A stretch of 64,000 nucleotides of DNA from Ichthyophis bannanicus (taxonomy: Eukaryota > Chordata > Amphibia > Gymnophiona > Ichthyophiidae): assembly GCA_033557465.1 (NCBI GenBank), contig CM066040.1:322790297-322854296 (forward strand), read 5' to 3'. This document shows, piece by piece, positions 31,800 to 42,325 of this stretch. The notes under the pieces were generated by a model. The model saw only the letters and a list, made by a program, of their open reading frames with translations, was not told the DNA's origin and ran no database searches. A program made the position numbers and the translations under genes. Within the stretch, counting starts at the first letter, position 1, and each line of letters starts with the position of its first letter.

Positions 31800-32700
31800 A
31801 ACCAAAATCTATTCTGAACCTTCTCAGCCCTAATCCATACTAATTTCTTAGGAGCTACTTCTTCCAGCGCATCACCTAACTCATCTAATCATTCCCTCAC
31901 CTGAGTGGTCACAAGGGCATCCCAAGGCACAACACGTTGCCCTAGGGCCACAGACCATAACTGGTCTTCATCTATCAGACCCCTTAGCCGGCTGCCTATT
32001 CCCCAAGAGTAACCAAGAGAATTCAAAATTGATCAAAAAATAATCAGACCAAGGTACTGGCTCCCCCTTAAAGACCCTAAGTCCCAGGGCCCTACAAAGC
32101 CTGTAGAACCAAAAATCAAATCAAGGGCATTCCCTAAAATATGAGTGGGCCCTAATACTAATTGTTTCAGCCCAAGGACAGCCAGAAGGTGGATAGAGAT
32201 GCAGAACCTGACAAATCAGAATCCCCTAATAACAGTAGATCAGAGAATTCTAATAAGGTCTCAGCTATCTTGTGCCCAAAAGCCCCTCATTGATCTTGTG
32301 ACAACCCTGGTGGGCAGTAAATTAATAAAAGACCAACTTTCCTAACATCTCCTAAGTGCCCTAATAAACCTTCAAAAACACCAGGGGCTTCCCAGCCTTT
32401 TTGTTGTATGGTCCATTTGGTGTTATAGATCAAAGCCACACCTCCACCCCTCTTGCCTATACATGGCACTTGAATACAGGCATAACCCATGGGATATAAA
32501 GGGGCAGCAGCCACTCCATCTTTAACTGAAAACCACATTTCTGTTATACATAAAAAATCCAAACCTTCATCACTAAGCACATCAGTCAGTAAATGCCAAT
32601 TCTGGCACACTAACCACGCATTAATTAGCGCACCCTTAATCTGCTCCCCACGGGCTTCTTCCCAACCCCCCTATCCCCCTGCTGAAACTCTGTCCCCTCT
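31800..32700 (-). mobile_element. L2/CR1-like LINE endonuclease fragment
   Basis: Minus-strand frame 32610-32287: LTDVLSDEGLDFLCITEMWF, then IGKRGGGVALIYNTKW, an apurinic-like endonuclease. The continuation at 32200-31900 reads LVLGPTHILGNALDLIFG with stops. Head-to-head with the RT fragment on the plus strand. Confidence 0.72.
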
Positions 32701-32965
32701 TTACTTCCTCTTCCTAGAATATCTCCCTCCACCCTCAGCATATGCTATCCATACTCACATAAGAATGTTACATGTAAATAAATTTATGAAATTCTTCGTT
32801 AAACTTTATGTTAAAGTTATTATATTCATCTAATTCTATGGTGCACCTTGTTAACAAAGTTCCATGTAATGTTTGTTGGATGTGATACTGTTTTTAAGTT
32901 CATTGTAAACCGCTTTAATTCCGGAAAGGCGGTATATAAGTGCACACAAATAAAATAAACTTAAT
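32700..32965 (+). repeat. LINE 3' tail with AAATA end
   Basis: TGTAAACCGCTTTAATTCC, AAAGGCGGTATATAAGTGC and a short AAATAAAATAAA tail. Same stem as the LINE tails at 22.85 and 39.6 kb. Confidence 0.6.
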
Positions 32966-33009
32966 ATACCCCCATCCCATGAGTACCCCAATGTATTCTC
33001 CACCCTTCT

Positions 33010-33180
33010 GGACCTCAAAGAAACACATGTTTATGTTTATGTTTATTTGAATTTGATATACCGCTCAGACCAAAAGGTGTCTTAGCAAACAGCCTAGCCA
33101 GAAAATATCTAATCATAATTTGACACAGGCAAGATCCAAACCAAGCACTCAGCACATTACATACATCCTCACCACGTCCC
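33010..33180 (-). repeat. Antisense LINE tail fragment
   Basis: TTTATGTTTATTTGAATTTG and GATATACCGCTCAGACC, the tail stem in inverse orientation. Confidence 0.45.
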
Positions 33181-33244
33181 TTGCGGTGTCCCAAGTGGCA
33201 TGCTAAGTGGCACGCCCCTTGGCCGCCATGTCCCTTAGCTGGGG

Positions 33245-33560
33245 CCCGCCTTGGATCTACCGATAGCAGTTAGGGTGGGCTAACAGAGCTAGCGTGGGTG
33301 GAGCTAGCAGCAATTCTTCCCCTACTCCTCCAACACTGTAGCCATACACCAAGCAGTATAGGGATGCTGGCAAAAGGCAGGACTAGCTGGAAACAGTCCA
33401 CAAAGATGATAACAGCAGCAAAGGCAGCACAGTTCTTTTTTTCCTCTCTCCTCTCTTGTCTGCCTGGGATCCACTGATAACGGTTATGGGTGGGCTAACA
33501 GAGCTGACATCAGCGAGTGGGTGGAACCAGCAGCGATTCATCCCCTGCTCCCAACACTTC
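33245..33560. repeat. Direct repeat pair, about 85 bp, 216 bp apart
   Basis: TGGATCTACCGATAGCAGTT at about 33252 and GGATCCACTGATAACGG at about 33468 both continue into GGGTGGGCTAACAGAGCT and then CAGCAGCAATTC / CAGCAGCGATTC. They may be two units of a longer tandem repeat. Confidence 0.5.
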
Positions 33561-33739
33561 TCTATCCACCCTTGTAGTCCAGAACCTTAACTATTCCCCA
33601 TATCCAGCATTTTCCTTTTTCTTCCCCCCAAGGTGTTCAGCATGTTCCCTTTCTTATTCCCCTATTCCTTGTGTCCAGCATCTTCCTTCCATCTTGCTGC
33701 TGGACTGCTGTCTGCATCTTTGTTTAGCTATTTGTTTAC

Positions 33740-34150
33740 TTAAGGTTGCAAGGGATACTTGTACTGATACATTTATACCAATTAAGTGTAAGAGACTTTG
33801 TTCATCCCAAGATCATTTAATTCCAGGGCCTTAATTAATCTATTCCTGGTGAGCTGTGGCAGCTTTGTGGTGATTTGAAAGTCGCTGCTCTGTTGTTCGG
33901 TTTGCAGACTGGATACACAAAGTATTGCTGTTTTTTCTGTCAATGGGGTAATCGTGCAAAAGATTCCCACCTCATCAAGAGAGATTGGCCACTTTGTCAT
34001 TGGAGCCTGGAAAGCACTCATGACTTATTGAATCAAGGAAGATTTTGTTACCACCCTTACACATTAAGCTGGGTCTAAAGAAACATTTTGTATTGACCAT
34101 GGACAAAAGAAAACCAGCTACCAAGAATTTCAACGGGAAATTTCCAAGAA
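33740..34150 (+). pseudogene. Transposon-like gene of unnamed family, copy 2
   Basis: It reads LCGDLKVAALLFGLQTGYTK, then CCFFCQWGNRAKDSHLIKRDWP and, after a frame change, LLPPLHIKLGLKKHFVLTMD. This is colinear with copy 1 (GDLKVIDLLLGQQ, CFLCEWDSRDRKNHYIRKQWP, LPPLHIKLGLMKNFV) but clearly divergent, so a second lineage and not a recent duplicate. On the opposite strand to copy 1. It ends at a MITE near 34155. Confidence 0.65.
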
Positions 34151-34154
34151 TAAG

Positions 34155-34720
34155 GGCCCGATTCCAGAAGGGGAATAGTGGGGCAGCATGTCCCATGGGG
34201 ACGTGCTGCCTCTCTATCAACCTATGTGGCATTCTGCCTGACAGCCCTGCTGCACACACAGAGCCGCTGTTCATGCAGCAGGGGACGTGGGCATGGTTGG
34301 GAAGGGGCGTGGGCAGGCCTGACCCCCGGACATACAGAGCTGATTCCATTGATGGCCCTGTACGTCCTGGGGGGACGGCCTGGATATTCCACCTCGGAGG
34401 TGGAATAAGGGCAGGCTACACCCGAACCCACCTGGCAGTCCCCACAGGAACATGGCAACCCACCACCAGAGCAGCAGGCCACCGGAACTGTGTCCCGCCA
34501 CCCGATCCAGGCTCTGGCAGCCCCCACTGGGAGTCGGGCAGCGGGGTAACTGCTAGGTCACTATGGTCTTGCGGGGCGGATGTCCTACTGGCCATGCTGG
34601 GGCATGCTGGGCGGTCCTCAGGCCCGATTTAGTATGCTGCGGGAACGGTTTGCTCCCACATTACAGAATCGGGTCCTAATAGGCCCGTCTTGCTCAGGGC
34701 CATCATGTGCCTTTCTGAAT
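34155..34720. mobile_element. MITE with GGGCCCGATTC termini, possibly nested
   Basis: AAGGGCCCGATTCCAGAAG at about 34155 pairs with CCTTTCTGAATCGGGC at about 34703-34718. An inner pair is AGGCCCGATTTAG (34620) and CAGAATCGGGTCC (34664), making a second smaller inverted unit. TAA flanks the first terminus and follows the inner one (34675), hinting at a Harbinger-type target. GC-rich interior without transposase. Confidence 0.5.
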
Positions 34721-35213
34721 CGGGCTGGACACTGACAAGAGATACTCCATTTATAGAATACAAGAGACAAGCCAAGAAATGCAGAGGAGACACTGAATAA
34801 GGTCTGAAATGAATACTCATGCAGACACAGTCATTTCTTGTTTTTTGTTTCATACTAACCTTTTTAATAAATTGTATTTAAATAACCCTTTGGCTGATTT
34901 TTAAACAAAGACGACAGGTGAAATATATATATGGCAACGATAAACACATGAAAAGATCTAGGTTTATAAAGCATAGTTACTCACTTGTAACAGGTAATCT
35001 CTGGGAACAGCAGGAATTTAGTCTTCACATATGGGTGACGTCAGTACCAACGAAGCCCATGCGAGAACACTCCTTAGCGTCCAATATGAAAGCTTTTGGG
35101 AGCATCCCACTGCGCCTGCGTCGCTTTCCTTCCCACCTCACTCTCCTCAGTTGAGTTTGTAGCTGAGAGAAAAGGAAAGAAGAAACTTATAACTCCTAGT
35201 GGAGGATAGTGAG

Positions 35214-35315
35214 TTGTGAAGACTAAATTCCTGCTATTCCCGGAGATCACCTGTTACAGGTGAGTAACTACGCTATCTCCAGGAACAAGCAGGAATGTAG
35301 TCTTCACATATGGGA
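35214..35315 (-). repeat. E6 internal complementary region
   Basis: GTGAAGACTAAATTCCTGC... to GGTGAGTAACTACGC is the inverse of the left terminus (34970-35030). The adjoining CTCCAGGAACAAGCAGGAAT is the inverse of the missing other terminus. CAGGTGAGT lies at 35257-35265. Confidence 0.8.
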
Positions 35316-35423
35316 CTCCCTAGCACCCAGGTGCCAGAAAAAATGACCTCAGAACCGGTAGGTTTGCCTGAGGGCAGGCTTCAGGAGGTCATGAATCCTT
35401 GATGGATGTCTGGTATTGTTCCC

Positions 35424-36810
35424 TTAAATCTGAAAGAGATGCTGCAGAACAGCCTGACCAAACATGGAGGGAGGAGTGGCCTAGTGGTTGGGGCAAGTTA
35501 CCTCGGGCCAGAAGGTGAGGGGTTCAAATCCTACTAGAGGACAGCAACCTTGGGCCAGAAGGACTGGAGTTTCTAGTCCCACAGGTGCTCCTTGTGGTCT
35601 TGGGCAAGCCACTTAGCCCTCCATTGCTCATGTTCCCTGTAAAATAGTTATCTCCAAGTTATAATGCCCTGTTCAACATAATTTCAGCTTGTTCAATGTA
35701 AACCATCTTGATATCATGAAAGGCAGTATATAAGAAATGTTAAATAAATAAAATAAAATCCCAGTGGGAGTCCTTGTCTAAACAGTGAGCAGCAAAGGTA
35801 TGGACCAAAGACCAAGTTGTTGCTTTGCAGATTTTGTCAATGGCCACAGAGCATAGGATTGCCATAGAGGTAGCCATGGCATGATGGCATGAACATTATG
35901 GGCAGTGACATGTCCTTCAAGGGACAGTCCTGCTTTGTCATAAGCAAATGAGATGCAATCTGCTATCCATTTAGAGAGAGTATTTTTGGATACTGGCAAC
36001 CCCAAGTGACTGGGATAAAAGGAGAGGAACACATGAGAGTATTTAAGGTGCTCAGCTGTCGTTTGAAGATAGAATGCCAAGGCACGTTTGCAGTCAAGGG
36101 TATGGAGGGTTGCCTCTGCCTTAGATGAATGTGTTCTAGGAAAAAAGACAGGAAGGTAGACTGACTGATTCAAGTGGAAAGGAGACACCACCTTTGGCTT
36201 GAAATGGGGTAAGTCCTTAGGACAACTTGTCATGGTGGAACCGTGTGTAAGGTGGGTCTGCCATCAAAACCTATAACTCACTAATGCACCTAGCCAAAGT
36301 GAGTGCAATGAGGAAGATGACATTCTATGTCAGAAACTTTAGCGAGGTAGTGGCTAAGGGTTCAAAGGACAGCTTGAGAAGTTGCCCTAGAATGACATTG
36401 AGATCCCAGGCCACTAGAGATGGTCTAATGGGAGGTATGGTGAGCAAGAGACCTCTTGTGAAGCATGCCACAAGCGACTATGAGGAAACTGGTTGTCCAT
36501 CCAGGATATTGTGAGAGGCTGCGATGGCACTCAGGTGAACTCTTACCAAGTTGGTTTTGAGACCGGAAGAGGACAGATGGAGGAGATACTGGAGAAGTGC
36601 CTCCACTGGAGCCGAGAAGGGATTAAGGTCCTTTTGAGAACACCAGATGGGGAATCTACGCCATTTGAAAGCATAAGAATGTCTGGTGGATGGCTTTCTA
36701 GAGGCTAAGAGGATCTCCTTTACTTCCTGAGTAAGGTTGAGATGCTGCAATACTATGCTTTCAGCAGCCCTGCTGTGAGCTGATCCTGTAGTTAGGACCT
36801 GTTCTTGCAC
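35424..36810 (-). pseudogene. E6 tyrosine recombinase, catalytically dead
   Basis: Core-binding region: STRHSYAFKWRRFPIWCSQ. Catalytic region: LTLARCISEL, where box-I Arg has become Cys (36286-36288); then HNVH in place of H-x-x-R (35889-35891); and HTFAAHC, where the nucleophile Tyr is Cys. There are frameshifts between about 36480 and 36230, and a SINE splits the C-terminus before MFGQAVLQ and a TAA at 35424. Confidence 0.82.
35469..35759 (+). mobile_element. tRNA-derived SINE, copy 2
   Basis: A box TGGCCTAGTGG at 35477-35487 and B box GGTTCAAATCC at 35521-35531, with normal pol III spacing. Body as in copy 1; 3' end ACCATCTTGATATCATG, GGCAGTATATAAG and an AAATA repeat. Inserted near the end of the E6 YR gene. 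No target duplication is evident. Confidence 0.85.
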
Positions 36811-36849
36811 CGAAGAGGTTTCTATGGGGCCATGTGCCCATGAGGGAAG

Positions 36850-37630
36850 GGTTAGGACAGCCGTTATAGTTGGTGATTAGATCATTAGGCTTGTAGGTAG
36901 CTGGGTGGCTGGTGGACGTGAGGATCGCCTGGTAACAGGTCTGCTTGGTGCAAAGGTAGCAGAACTCACGCGCCACCTAGACAAGGTCTTAGATAGTGCT
37001 CGGGAGGAGTCTGCTGTCTTCATACATGTCTGTACCAATGACATAGGAAAGGGTTGTAGGGAGGTTCTGGAGGCTAAATTTAGGCTTTTAGGTAGGAAGC
37101 TGAAATCCAGAACTTCCAGGATAGCATTCTCCAAAATGCTTCCCGTTCCACATGCAGGACCCAAAAGGCCGGCAGAGCTCTGGAGTCTCAATGCGCAGAT
37201 GAGATGATGGTGCAAGGAAGAGGATTTTGGATTTGTTAGGAACTGGGGAACATTCTGGGGAAAGGAGGGGCTTTTTCGAAGGGATGGGCTCCACCTTAAC
37301 TGGGATGGAACCAGGCTGCTGGCATTAACCTTTAAAAAGGAGATAGAGCAGCCTTTAAATTAAATAATAGGGGAAAGCTGACAGTCGCCCAAGAGCGCAT
37401 GGTTCGGAACAATGTATCCTTGAAAGATACTAGCAAAAGGCTGAAGTTAGGGCATATCAGCAGAGAGCGTCCAATAAAGACAAAAGTAGCCCAAATGCCC
37501 TTGAGTACAGAGCAAACAGAGCTTAAAGATTCTAAATTACCCCTGCCTACCAATAGCCAGATTACTATGAATAAAATACAGCCTCTAAAATGCTTGGAAC
37601 CCCTGGCGGTCATGTTCCTTGACTGTTTGC
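36850..37630 (+). mobile_element. CR1-type ORF1 (SGNH/esterase-like) fragment
   Basis: An open frame near 36905-37207 reads VFIHVCTNDIGKGCREVLEAK, split here at the E, and SKMLPVPHAGPKRPAELW. It continues out of frame as FGFVRNWGTFWG and RRDGLHLNWDGTRLL. This is the CR1 ORF1 lipase/esterase-like block (the catalytic Asp-x-x-His region reads DGLHLNW). A 60-codon hydrophilic stretch follows to about 37620, where it joins another LINE. Confidence 0.7.
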
Positions 37631-37639
37631 CAGTGGGTT

Positions 37640-38204
37640 GGTGGGATTCCACAAGGTTCTGTTTTGTTCCCTACTCTTCTTAATAGCTTTATTTTTATTT
37701 ATTTATTTAAAAAATTTATACCGCATTTTTCCAGTCGATCAAAAGCGGTTTATATATAACAACAGGTTGAATAGTATGGTAGCAGATACATATTCATTTA
37801 CAAAAAACGTATTAGAACTATATACATTAACATTGTTTATAGGTGCTATAAACAGTGGATAATTAACATGAATCTTTATGAGTCCTGGGGACATTTGTAG
37901 GCAATGTGATTTGAAGGGTTTTTTGTATGCTGATGATATTCAACTAGCGATTGATGTGGAGGGGGATGAGATTGAAGTTCTCTGGCGTGTCAACTGTTGT
38001 CTGGAGGTTATTGCTTCCTGGTTCCATTTGCACTGATTGGTTCTTAATATTTCAAAGTTGGAGGCATTGCAATGTGGACCTTTAACTGAGGATAGTTTAA
38101 AGGCCAGCTTATCTATGGGGGGAGGGGTTCGTTTGTCCTGGGAGGATAGCATTTGTGACCTAGGAGTTGTATTGGACACAGAACTGGGACATTTCGAAAG
38201 CAGT
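37640..38204 (+). mobile_element. L2-like LINE RT, part 1
   Basis: An RT motif (GGIPQGSVLFPTLL) lies at about 37648-37690. An antisense tail repeat (37690-37860) interrupts it. It then continues FLYADDIQLAI (catalytic YADD) and LGVVLDTELGH up to 38204, where an RTE copy is inserted. It resumes at 38696. Confidence 0.75.
37690..37860 (-). repeat. Antisense tail repeat nested in the L2-like LINE
   Basis: TTTATTTATTTATTTAAAAAAT, TTATACCGCATTTTTCC and AAAAGCGGTTTATATAT, the shared tail stem read on the minus strand, about 170 bases. Confidence 0.6.
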
Positions 38205-38215
38205 AGACATGGCAT

Positions 38216-38684
38216 CTTTGACTTGTTCAAGCCATGGTATTTTCAATAACATCATATGGATGTGAAAGCTGGACAGTGAAAAAGATAGACAGGAAGAAAA
38301 TTGATGCCTTTGAATTATGGTGCTGGCGGCGAATACTGTGTATACCATGGACTGCCCGAAGAACAAACCAGTCGGTACTAGAGGAGATCAAACCTAAGCT
38401 TTCTTTAGAAGCTCAGATGACAAGACAAGACTTTCATACTTTGGACACATCATGCGAAGAGAGAGATCATTAGAGAAAGACATCATGCTTGGCAAGATAG
38501 AAGGTCAGCGCAAAAGAGGAAGGCCAGCAATGAGATGGATCGATTCAATAACAGCAGCTACGGGTACTAGTTTGTCAACAATGAGCCGTCTGACTCAAGA
38601 TCGAACACAATTTAGGATAGCTATCCAGAGGGTCGCCATGAGTCGACTCCGACTCGACGGCACTTAACAACAACAACAAATAAC
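38216..38684 (+). mobile_element. RTE LINE, 5'-truncated, with target duplication
   Basis: Nearly identical to 7850-8310 (ELWCWRRIL, RSLEKDIMLGKIEGQ, LRLDGT) and ends in ACAACAACAACA. Flanked by AGACATGGCAT at 38205-38215 and 38685-38695. The frame breaks once, near 38427. Inserted in the L2-like LINE. Confidence 0.9.
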
Positions 38685-38695
38685 AGACATGGCAT

Positions 38696-39020
38696 ATGGG
38701 CATTTACTCCTGGTTCATCAACTGCGTTCTTTTTTGAACCAGAATGCACTTCGTCAGGTTGTTCAAGCGTAGGTTCTCTCTCAGCTTGATTACTTAATGC
38801 CCTGTATGTGGGACTACTGGTCTATTCCATTAGGAAGTTACAGGTGGTCCATAATTCAGCGGCATGGGTCATTTTTAGTCATAGAGATTCGGCTGCAGAG
38901 TTAACGCAATTACATTGGCTTCCAATTAAGCAGAGATGTTTCTTCAAGCTTGTGGTGTTAGCATTTAAGGCGCTTCAGGGCCTGGGGAATTGGTATTTAG
39001 ATTTACTGCAATGGTATGTG
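38696..39020 (+). mobile_element. L2-like LINE RT, part 2
   Basis: It continues from 38204: HLLLVHQLRSFLNQNALRQ, then RKLQVVHNSAAWVI and LTQLHWLPIKQRCFFKLVV. At about 39020 it changes into another LINE copy at a similar position. Confidence 0.75.
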
Positions 39021-39024
39021 CTTA

Positions 39025-39660
39025 GTTGGGCTTTGCATTCTGTAGAAGCCTGGACTCCCTTGCTTGAAGAACTTCATTGGCTTCCAATCACTGCAAGATC
39101 AAAGTACAAAAATCTGATGATCATTTTTAAAATTCTTCACGGACCATCAGCAGTTATTCTAAAATCTATTATTTCTAAAGACACAAGCTCAGGACCCAGA
39201 CGTTCCCAAGCTACCAACAGACTTAATACCCATCTTAATTTTAATAAATCTAAACAAATGACTTCTAAAAGGGCTTTATTTATGGCACCAAAACTATGGA
39301 ACTCTATTCCTGAGGAATTAAGATTTCAGACCGACATGAAAGACTTCCGCAAGTCTCTTAAGACATATCTATTCATCGAGGCTTATGGCAAACAACCTAT
39401 CACATAAAAGTTCAAGATACCTTACTAACTATTTCTACTCAATTTTGTTATGTTATAGTATAATATTATAGTTTATCTTTATATACTATTGCAATGTATT
39501 GTAATTTATTGTAAATTAATATGATGTACTGTAATTTATTACAATGTCTTGTCTCTCTGTCCTCCGTGCCCCAATGTAAACCCTTTTGTTGTCTTGTTAA
39601 CCACTTTGATTGAAGGATAAGGTGGTATACAAAACTGATTAAATAAATAAATAAATAAAT
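39025..39660 (+). mobile_element. Second L2-like LINE 3' end
   Basis: LEELHWLPITARSKYKN, MAPKLWNSIPEELRF and FRKSLKTYLFIEAY, stop at 39405-39407. The 3' UTR has AACCACTTTGATTGAAGG, GGTGGTATACAAAACTG and (AAATA)n. It fuses in one frame with the preceding LINE, giving a composite 199-codon ORF (38808-39407). Confidence 0.78.
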
Positions 39661-40674
39661 TTTGCAAGTTCCTGAGTTTAGTCAGTTCCGATTACAACGA
39701 TGGCGCAAATGTTTATTTTCTGTTGCTGCTCCAGTTTTTTTTTGAATTCTCTACCTCTGGCATTATATTCTGAGTGAAATCGTTTGACCTTTCGTAAAGG
39801 TCTAAAACCTTTCTCTTTCCTTAGTTTTCTGTCTCCTTAGGGGGATAAGGATGCAGTAGCAGTGAGACAGATATGAGGCAGATGGATGGGAAATGAGGTT
39901 GAATGGGATGTTTTTAATTATTTCAAATTTTAATTTGTACTTGATTGTTGTTATTTTATTGATGTCTGTACTCCGTCTATGATGCTTGATGGTTGGAATA
40001 GGGTTCTTAGTTTAGAAGTTATTGTTTAGTTTTTTTGCCAATCAAAACATTGTTATTGAGACAGAAATTGAACTTCTTGGCCACATTGCTGTCTCAGGTA
40101 TGCATGTAGATTATGAGCCCTTCGGGAACGAGGGAATATATGCAGTTCCTGTTTGTTAACCACCTACAATGCGTTCGCAGACAGGAGTTATGCCTTAATA
40201 GAATAGATGCTGGACTCCAGAAGGGTGGGGAAGGGAAGAGAAGGGAAGCGAAAATGCTGGATATGGAGTAGAGAGAAGGGGATAGATATTGGACATAGAG
40301 GGTAGGGAAGGTAAAGTGATATGCTGGACTGCTGAGAAGATGGGGAAGATAAAGGGAATACTGGCCACAAAGCAGGGAGGTCAGGAGAAACTGGGAGATA
40401 CTGGATACAGGGCATGGGGGAGAGATGGAAAGAAGGTAGAGTCAGTGAAAAGCCAAGGAAAGGGAGAGGGAGAGATGGGGAATGGGAGGGCTGGAGTGAA
40501 GGAGAAGGAAAGCTGTAGGTAGATGCAGTAAAAAAAAGAGAGAGATTGAGGACTAAATGGCAAGGAGGGTGAAATCTGAGTCAATAGAGAAGCATAAAAA
40601 TAAATGGAAGAAAACGGAAAGATCAATCTTAGAGATGGCTTTGGGGGAGGAAGTAAAGATAGGAAGAGAAAAAG
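39661..40674. other. No gene; purine-rich tract
   Basis: From about 40200 to 40674 the plus strand is strongly purine-rich (GGGAAGGGAAGAGAAGGG and similar). Apparent frames in it are compositional. E3 starts at its end. Probably the flank of another interspersed repeat. Confidence 0.4.
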
Positions 40675-40850
40675 GGTAAATTAGACTTATCTGCTAATTG
40701 TAGTTCCTGGAGGAACTCCAGTCTAGTCCCGGAATCTCTGGGGTTGTCAACCTCATCTAGCAGCTTTGGAGACTGAGAAGCTTCACTGTTGTGATGTCAC
40801 CGGTATATAAGAAGTGGCACCGCCTCCTCACACCAGTTAACCTATTGACA
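40675..40850 (-). repeat. E3 3'-side inverted terminal repeat
   Basis: Inverse of 46640-46816. The outer part has ACTTATCTG (40685-40693), the sense-strand CAGATAAGT. It contains TGTGATGTCACCGG and TATATAAGAAG. Confidence 0.88.
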
Positions 40851-41140
40851 AAGCAGACTCACCGGAGCAACAAGTAAGTAGTGAATTACAGAAACAACAG
40901 TAACTGTGCAACTAATTATAAAGAACCTGAAATCCAACTGTTTAAAACAACCTGCACCATACCCACTGTGCCGTGAGGTCCCGTATTCCTATTCTAAAAA
41001 GAATGATGCACCATGCCCAGGTTACCCGTGCCCTACCGTGACCCATGACCCCACTCCACCACAGAAGTAGCTTAACTGTAAATAAGTTCCTGCTTCAGGC
41101 CATAGACCACCATCCAGTTAGGGTGGGGACCGGGACTAGA

Positions 41141-41229
41141 CTGGAGTTCCTCCAGGAACTACAATTAGCAGGTAAGTCTAATTTACCCTTCCTGATCGTC
41201 CCTCCAGTCTAGTCCCGGAATCTCTGGGG
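41141..41229 (-). repeat. E3 internal complementary region
   Basis: GGACTAGACTGGAGTTCC to GCAGGTAAGTCTAATTT is the inverse of the left terminus. The next part, to GTCCCGGAATCTCTGGGG, is the inverse of the right terminus. CAGGTAAGT at 41169-41177. Confidence 0.88.
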
Positions 41230-41251
41230 ATGTAACAGAGCAGTGCAATAA

Positions 41252-42325
41252 TCAACGGGAGGGTCCCGCTAAACCAGCCTGAAGAACCGCCGATCCAAAG
41301 CAGGTATCCCGTTCCGCCTGCACATCGAGACGGTAATGCTTCACAAAGGAGTGAAAAGACGACCATGTTGCCACCTTACAGATGTCGTCCGCTGGCACCA
41401 AGCTACACTCCGCCCACGACGACGCTTGCGCCCTCATAGAGTGAGCCCTCTGTCCTTCCGGAACCAGGCGACCCCGTAACAGATATGCTGACGAAATCGC
41501 CTCCTTCAACCAGCGAGCAACCAGAGGCTGCGTCTCCTCGCTTTGCCCCTGCAAACAGAACAAAAAGACTGTCGGACCTACAGAAACTAGCCGTTCGAGC
41601 CACTTCCTCAAGGCCCATTTAATGTCTAAGCGATGAAGTTGCTCCGCGAACTGACCCTTTCTCTGTGTTGTGAAAACCGGTAAAGACACCACTTGGTTCA
41701 TATGAAACCCCGATGCTACCTTAGGCAAGAAAGATGGCACTGTCCGCAAAACTACCTTAGAATCAGAGGACAGAAAAGGCTTTCTATAAGACAACGCTTG
41801 CAACTCAGACACTCACCTCGCTGAAGCAATAGCCACCAAGAACACCACCTTAAGGGTAAGATCTTTCAACGTTGCTTCCGCTAAAGGCTCAAAAGGCGCT
41901 TTCCCCAATGCATCCAAGACCAACGGGAGACCCCAGGCCGGGACTATCCACGTACGCGGCAGCCTCAGTAAAGCTACTGCTCTCAAAAAACGCTTTACAT
42001 CCGTATGACTACCTAAAGAAGTGCCCTGCACCTTACCCCTGTAACAGGACAATGCTGCCAACTGCACCCTCAATGAAGCCGCTGCCAAGCCTTTCTGAAA
42101 CCCGTCCTGCAAGAAAGCCAGCACCTGTGGTACTGACGCCCTTAAGGGAACGAAGGCCCTGTTGTTACACCAGGCCTCAAAAACATGCCACACTCTAACA
42201 TATGCCAGAGATGTAGATTTCCGCCTCGCCTTCAGCAGGGTCGCAATCACCGCCCCCGAATAGCCTCTCGCTCTCAACCTAGCCCGCTCAATAGCCAAGC
42301 CGTAAGCGAGAATCGATCCACTTGG
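41252..42325 (-). pseudogene. E3 tyrosine recombinase, stop at catalytic Arg
   Basis: About 357 codons in one frame with a single TGA at 41813-41815, which falls exactly on box-I Arg (SAR-stop-VSELQ). Other catalytic residues are kept: HSMR (H-x-x-R) and FVKHYR. N-terminal part: LKARRKSTSLAYVRVW. The TGA most simply derives from CGA by methyl-CpG decay. Confidence 0.88.

Larger units (their letters stand above)
34970..36840 (-). mobile_element. DIRS E6, 3' part only (group A)
   Basis: It holds a left terminal repeat with TGACGTCA (35036-35043), an ICR at 35214-35315 (outer terminus inverse, then CTATCTCCAGGAACAAGC) and YR (36810 to 35424). The gag and pol end is absent; at about 36840 the sequence passes into a CR1 ORF1. 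A SINE (35469-35759) splits the end of YR. More decayed than E1. Confidence 0.82.

Noticed and set aside
34045..34632. 195-codon plus-strand frame
   Set aside because: Only its first 35 residues belong to the orphan gene; the rest runs through a GC-rich MITE.
35477..35531. Possible tRNA gene
   Set aside because: A and B boxes are present, but no cloverleaf closes and the sequence continues as a SINE with a LINE-like tail.
40200..40674. Open frames in both strands of the purine-rich tract
   Set aside because: Low-complexity composition, no domain, no start context.
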